From NCBI GenBank assembly GCA_964006375.1, contig OZ023265.1, positions 161,584,118 to 161,648,117 on the forward strand: a DNA stretch of 64,000 bases, written 5' to 3'. A program made the position numbers and the translations under genes. Below are positions 58,441 through 64,000 of this stretch, in pieces. How positions within the stretch are numbered: position 1 is the stretch's first letter; every line of letters begins with the position of its first letter. The notes beneath the pieces were generated by a model. The model had not been told where the DNA came from, made no database searches, and saw only the letters and a program-made list of their open reading frames with translations. Source of the stretch: Tillus elongatus (Eukaryota > Arthropoda > Insecta > Coleoptera > Cleridae).

Positions 58441-59064
58441 ATTTTGAGTTTTCATTCGCTGGTTCATATCGTTATACGTAAGCTACCTACCAAAATTTAG
58501 CTTTGTAGGTTAACGGACAAAAAAGTTGCATGCATTTAAAGAAAAATAAAATTTGGTTTTCCTCGAAACGTCAAAGTCGCGATTTAAAATGTCAAAATTG
58601 GTAATATTTAGGCAATGATCCTGAAATTAATATGAGTTATCGAAAGAAAATGTCTCAAGAAGAATGCTTTACAAAGCCTGAACTCTTAGTTTCAATCGTC
58701 ATTGTCATTCATTTTACTAAAATATTCCCAGAAAATTAATTTAAAATAGACCCTTTCTCTGATGCTTTGGCAGTAGTGTTGGCTATAGAGTTTATCGTTT
58801 AATGGTATATCATTTTTGTCACATGTTATAAAAAATCTTTAAAGTTCAATATATACGTTATTATGCAAGTTACGAAAAAAAATGGTATACATTATTATAG
58901 GGTGTCTTGAGCTACATCTTAAAAAATATTTCCACAATTACAGGATGGCCCATAAGTCGTTGGTGATTCAAATTCTCTTTTTTTTTAATCTAACACGCCC
59001 TATGTTATTGCATTTTTGCATTTTCCATCGAAATATAATACATCTTTGTAAGAAAAGAAATTCG

Positions 59065-59348
59065 GGACGCAGCAAGTGCGTTATGGTAGCGAATTTTCAT
59101 TTAATCCTTTAAATTTGAATAGCTCAATTTGCTATTAACCTATAAGGTTGACCAGGGAACCAGTTTTTTCGGGAACAATTTAAGTTTACTTTCGGAAATT
59201 TTTGTACATTTTCAAACAATAGTTATTTTCATGAAACATGGCACATTGTTTCTACTATATAGATTGATGCCTGCTTTCTTAAAAAAACATGTTTGCTATT
59301 AAAAACATTTTAATGAAAATTCACTACCATAACGCACTTGCTGCGTCC
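59065..59348. mobile_element. ~284-bp TIR element (MITE), second GGACGCAGCAAG copy
   Basis: Left end GGACGCAGCAAGTGCGTTAT (59065) and right end inverted ATAACGCACTTGCTGCGTCC (to 59348), at least 20 bp of perfect TIR, extending into GGTAG(C/T)GAATTTTCATT. No ORF. Confidence 0.75.
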
Positions 59349-59482
59349 AGAAGTTTTAATAATATGTCCTAATAAATGTACCATTAGATAAGTGATGGGG
59401 AGTTATATTTTTTCAGAAAAATCAAAAAGTGACTGATAATTTTACATTGTACAATTTGAACAGTTGGCGGTGTACAATTTGT

Positions 59483-59650
59483 GTACCAAGCAAGACGTAC
59501 CAATTGCTTTAAAAACTTGCCTAAAATAGCCTTTTAGGCAGTTTAATAATATTTTTTGTATTTTGAAGAGGAATGTAAAGTGTGATACCAATTTTAAATC
59601 TTAGCTAAATAGGCCAGTTTTTAAAACATCTGTCACGTCTTGCTTGGTAC
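59483..59650. mobile_element. 168-bp MITE, TIR GTACCAAGCAAGACGT
   Basis: Left GTACCAAGCAAGACGT (59482-59497) and right ACGTCTTGCTTGGTAC (59635-59650) are perfect 16-bp inverted repeats. Inner parts share TTTAAAAACTTGCC and GGCCAGTTTTTAAA. No ORF. Confidence 0.7.
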
Positions 59651-59794
59651 AAAAATAGTGCTGCAAATTGAATCATAACTTCCACATAGCTTTAATAATT
59701 TATTCTCTTCAGAAAGCCATTCTCATGGAATGAATTTAGGGCCCATGACTTGACCACAAAAAAAATTGTATTTCTGTACTTATAAACTTTTGAA

Positions 59795-60500
59795 ACGTTA
59801 TATTACCCGAGTTTTATTGAAAAAATGTTGATTTTACCAAATCACCCCTTATTTATCCCCTACCCCCTGAAGCGATCTTACCCAAAAACAACTCGAAGCG
59901 TTCCTTTGTCGGGTACTAACTAAATACCAAATTTGAAGATGATATCTCAATTCCTTCGAAAGTTATTGCGGCTATTAACAGACAGACGTACATGACGACA
60001 GACCGACCGACCGACAGACAAAAAAACTGTCGTTCCAGGATCAAGTTTTCTATATGTTTTGAGACTTTTTGCGCCGTTTTAGGAACAAAAAAATTCAAAA
60101 TTTTTGACAACAATATTCCACCCTCACAGATTCAACCCCTTATTTCATTTCAGCACAGAATGTCAGATGTTTGATGAGATTAAAAGTTTTCTAATAAATG
60201 AACCCTAAAACGTTATATTACTCGAGTTTTAAAGAAAAAATGTTAATTTTCACCAAATCACCTCCCATTCATCCCCTACCCCCTAAAGCGATTTTACCCA
60301 AAAACAATCCGAACCGTTCGTATGTCGGGTGCTAACTGTATACCAAATTTGAAGACGATATCCCAATTCGTTTTAAAGTTATCGTGGCTACAAACAGACA
60401 GACAAAAAGATTTTCGTCCTCAAATCATGTTTTATATATGTTTTGATACTTTTTACGATGCTTAAGCGAAAAAAAGCTTTTGAAATTTTTGTCGCCGATG
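59795..60500 (+). repeat. Two diverged ~410-bp direct repeats
   Basis: AAACGTTATATTACCCGAGT (59795) and AAACGTTATATTACTCGAGT (60209) start copies that share CCCCTACCCCCT, ACCCAAAAACAA, TGTCGGGT and ATACCAAATTTGAAGA. A (GACC)n run at 60002-60016 lies in the first copy. Unknown repeat. Confidence 0.65.
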
Positions 60501-61499
60501 CGATACTTCTACACGTTGTGACGATGTGGAAATAATTTTATACTGCCACCTGTTAAAATCGCGGTATTGACATTTAGTTGTTACATTGTGCGAAAAATAT
60601 TTTTTTTCTGGAAAAATACACTTGCTGCTAAAAACTTCTGCCACTTATCTGATGGAACATTTATTAAGGCATAATATTAAAAGCGGAATGTAAAAATATT
60701 TATTATTTTTGTACAAATGGCATTGAAAAGAGTGGAGTAAGGTTGGAGTTCTCGACACAAATTTAAAAAAATAATTAAAGAACTCGAAAATCGTAAGACT
60801 TTAACCAAATTGTGTTCATATGATAGCTCATAAGTTGCCTCTTCATTACCGGTTTCACTGTTATCGAACCTGTATACGTTTTGCAGTGAACGCGAAAAAA
60901 AAATAGATAAAGATTTGAAAAAATTCAAGAATTAGAAAAAAAAAGGAAAATGACTGTAGGAATGAGAAGAGGGAAAAAACAGGATTTCAACATAACGCTG
61001 CACAAATATTATATCTGGTATAAAATGTGCACCAACAACCCATATAAGGAGATTATTGACTGACAATAATAGCGATGATTTTCCAGAGAACGGTGGAAGT
61101 ATTTCCCTTTTTTCAAACAATTGAAGAGCCACTGGCAGACTACGCTTTCATTGCGGCCAAATAATTACTACACTAAAAGATGATATCAAATGATATGGTT
61201 GCACAAGAACTTACTATAATTAGCAATTAACAAAGTATGTCGTGATAAGCAAATAAATTTAAAATTCCAAAAAATTATCGTATTTTTTCCCACATTTTAG
61301 ATTTCCATAGTTAATACCTACCTACCTACTTACTCTATTACCAAAATAAATTATGTTTCTGTAGACTCTACTTTCATTTTAATTGGATATGCCAATGACT
61401 AAAGTTTGTAAGCCTTATAACTAATATAGTGGCCAATGACTTGTTAAGGAAAAATACTTTTTTTGTTTTAAACTAAACTCTGGGCCAATTTTGATGTGT

Positions 61500-61655
61500 C
61501 TACATTCTAGTGAATTTTCGTAGGAAAAATTCATTAATGGGTAGATCCCGACATTTGAATTTTGAAAAAATTTCTGCAGATGAGCGCGAACTATGACCCC
61601 TAAAACCCATATCCTGGATCAGTTTCAATTTTTATATGTTTATATATACAGTGTG
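61500..61655 (+). repeat. (TA)n-family module, target of the next element
   Basis: GTGAATTTTCGTAGGAAAAA, GAGCGCGAACTATGACCCCT and CAGTTTCAATTTTTATATGT, ending TATATATA at 61655, exactly where a transposon end (CAGTGTGTCCCC) begins. Confidence 0.65.
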
Positions 61656-63050
61656 TCCCCGAATCGGCGATGCATAGGTGAAAAAAGCTGTAATTTTTTT
61701 AGTTCAAACTCCATTTTCTGATATTAAGCCCTGCTTGAATAGAAAATAATTTGTCATAATTTTAATTCCCAAAAATCAAGTATGTGTTGTGAATTTACAA
61801 AAAACTAATTCTTACACTAGTAAAGCACCTTTTCTCTAGGAGATGCAAAAAAAATGTTATTAAGAAAAGATGATCGGAAGGAAAAATTGAGTAGGATTAC
61901 AAAAATTTTAAATCCTAAGTGTACTTTGATATTTTAAAATTCTGAAAACAAATAGTATGCTATGGAAGAAAACCGAATAAAATAGTGTTTTCACAGTTGT
62001 TCAAAACTGCTCCTAACGTAATTGTGAAATATGTAAAAAGTTTTGCTTACTATACCAGAAAGGATCTACCTAATTCAGTGTTATGGAATTGATAAATTAT
62101 CTATTACACAGGATATCAGACTATTTTATATAAAGTTTCCAAACACAGTTGTGATCCAATCTACAGTATCCAGACTGGTTTAAAAACTGTTACTAACGGT
62201 ACTGTACATAATACACCAAAAAGGAAGAAGAACCTTGATGGAGATGATATAGGTACTGTGGTAGCAATGGATTCATTACACGCAAAGCCCAAGCTTTCAC
62301 TAAGAAAACGGTACGAGGAGACTCGCATTAGCAGATATCACATTTGCAACGCATTTATGAAGCAAAGAAGGTAAATCCATAAAGTTAAATTTCGTCATAC
62401 TTTAGCAGAAGGGGACGTATCCTGAAGATTGAAATTTTACCCAAGTTTAGGTGAGAAATTTCTTGAAGATGTAAATTTCTATAAAAATACTATTTTCTCA
62501 GATTAATCGACTTTTACAACTAACGGTGTACCTTCATCACAAAATTGTCTGAAAATAGTTCAAATTATATAATAAATTCTCGTTAATGTTTGGTGTATCA
62601 TGTCCTATTATTATGGTGTAATTGGGCCATATTTTACTGTGGGAAAACAACATTTTTATTTAAATATTTTGAATCAGTTTGTGGACGAACTACCATACAA
62701 ACCAATATTTTTTTTCATATATTGCCCTGCCCAATCGACTTTTCGGGTATGTGAAAGGCTGAATGGGAATTTTCAATAAAAATGGATAGTCAATGCTGGT
62801 CCCATTTTGTGGCCACCCAGTTCTCCGGATCTAACAATCAATGATTTTGATTTTTGGGGCGGGATAAAACAAATACTATATTCAAATAGGCTTCCGAATG
62901 ACGTAGAAGTATTAAAAAATTGCATTAGAGATGCGATAAATTAAGTTTTCCCTGAGCAGATTAGAGCAGCTTTCACTGTATACGTTTTAAGGGTTTATTT
63001 TTATAATATGCAACCAATTGTGTAAGGTTAATTAAATACAGTATTTTAAA
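61656..63050 (+). pseudogene. Decayed DUF4817-type mariner-like transposon
   Basis: Left end TATA|CAGTGTGTCCCCGAATC. Decayed transposase blocks in order: ETRISRYHICNAFMKQRR (about 62315), TIFSD-stop-STFTTNGVPSSQNC (about 62497), VNVWCIMSYYYGVIGPYF (about 62590), NILNQFVDELPYKPIF, and WPPSSPDLTINDFDFWGGIK (about 62815) with the last catalytic Asp. Stops and frame changes are frequent. The right end was not defined; a (TA)n run begins at 63077. Confidence 0.75.
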
Positions 63051-63074
63051 ATAATTACCATGCTATACCAGATA

Positions 63075-63183
<109 letters not shown>

Positions 63184-63910
63184 CATGACGCAGAAGACAA
63201 AGACCGGCCTCGTCTTTGTTAGGGTTATATATTTGTTATATCTACACCAGCAATACACCATCCCCTTAGCTACTTTCAGGAGCGTGCTACGTATGGAAAC
63301 AAGAAATAGCGTTTTATGTAATTTTTTAACAATATCTTGATAACCAAGTTTAAAAATTGATTTCCATACAATATACCTACAGTAGTTAGCCCAACAATAC
63401 AAACACATAAGCTAAGTTTTCCAAGATGGCAGTTTTTTTGCATGCATATAATATAAACTAAGATGGTTTTATACATTTTTTTATATTCACCCATATTTAC
63501 CGTACTTTAAGATAAGATTTGTTAACGTATAAGGTTGTCTCATGCAGACCTGACCTACCCAACTGCATTCAATGACGCTACGTCACCCGGCGACCTGCGC
63601 TGGGCTTGCACAGGCAACAGGCAATCGTTCTTGTCTCTTCTATAACAGTATAATCACATAAGGCGCCCTTGTTTTGCTTCTAACAGCATAAGAATTCGTT
63701 GGGGAGCTGGCGAAAAATTTAGGGTAGGTATTTTAGGCATCTTAGAAATTTTAAAACAGTACAATTTTAATGTTAGTGAATCTGGAATGGGGAGTCGGGC
63801 TATACGTAGTACGTTACTAGAGTCACGTGGTCCTCAGCAACCGATCACAGCGCAGCGGACCAGCGCCCCGGCAGTTGCCAGCAGGTTCTGATAAACGTTC
63901 TTTTTCTTAC

Positions 63911-64000
63911 CTATGTCGACACATAAGGGTTTTTTGAAGCACTCATTTTTATTCATATCAGGTAATAATTTAAAACCGTCGCATTTGTCTGGCTTGTCGC
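63911..64000 (-). CDS. Possible exon of an unidentified gene, cut by the right edge
   Basis: On the minus strand only one frame is open from the edge: KPDKCDGFKLLPDMNK, then ECFKKPLCVDI, followed by a strong donor ATAG|GTAAGAAA at 63911/63910. Three Cys in about 29 residues would suit a small extracellular Cys-rich domain. The neighbouring 63540-63900 is GC-richer than the rest of the window. There is no homology evidence; it could be chance. Confidence 0.3.

Overview
The window is eukaryotic nuclear DNA. It is AT-rich, its genes have short exons with GT-AG introns, and most of it is transposable-element (TE) debris. Protein similarity recalled from memory and the mix of Jockey-like LINEs, DUF4817-type mariner relatives and Ty3/gypsy-like LTR pieces point to an insect, possibly a hemipteran (the order is a guess). 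No prokaryotic operons, CRISPR arrays or tRNA/rRNA genes were seen.

Three host genes can be reconstructed. (1) Gcn5/KAT2A histone acetyltransferase lies on the minus strand from 23312 down past the left edge. Eleven exons are intact and their phases agree (about 744 codons in the window); only the rest of the bromodomain is missing. Its introns hold LINEs, a TIR element and an (unrelated) SWIM/YqaJ-type gene fragment. (2) A 207-residue Rab-like GTPase lies on the plus strand in three exons (25956-29544). Its DTGG motif is followed by Met where the catalytic Gln normally sits. (3) The 3' part of an ABCC4/MRP4-like ABC transporter lies on the minus strand in four exons (52874 down to 40499) and covers all of nucleotide-binding domain 2. 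A possible exon of a fourth gene touches the right edge.

Layout: 1-23.3 kb is Gcn5 and its TE-filled introns. 23.3-26 kb is the divergent Gcn5/Rab intergenic region with an LTR. 26-29.5 kb is the Rab gene, with LINE and transposase insertions in its second intron. 29.5-40.2 kb is repeats: LINE pieces, a tandem/inverted 320-bp repeat carrying a hammerhead-ribozyme-like motif, a Ty3/gypsy gag start and a long LINE copy. 40.5-53 kb is the ABCC4-like gene with huge repeat-filled introns. 53-64 kb is foldback elements, (TA)n-bearing modules, a decayed transposase and a GC-richer right edge.

The most interesting signal is a set of repeats with hammerhead-ribozyme architecture. One locus (36361-36403, minus) has the conserved core residues, a perfect 6-bp stem I, a self-complementary stem III and a GUC cleavage triplet. 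It sits in a tandem ~320-bp repeat, the arrangement described for animal retrozymes and Penelope-like elements. A second family (loci at 11.7, 48.8, 51.1, 52.2 and 55.2 kb) keeps a related hairpin with compensatory changes in two stems. All alignments were done by eye.
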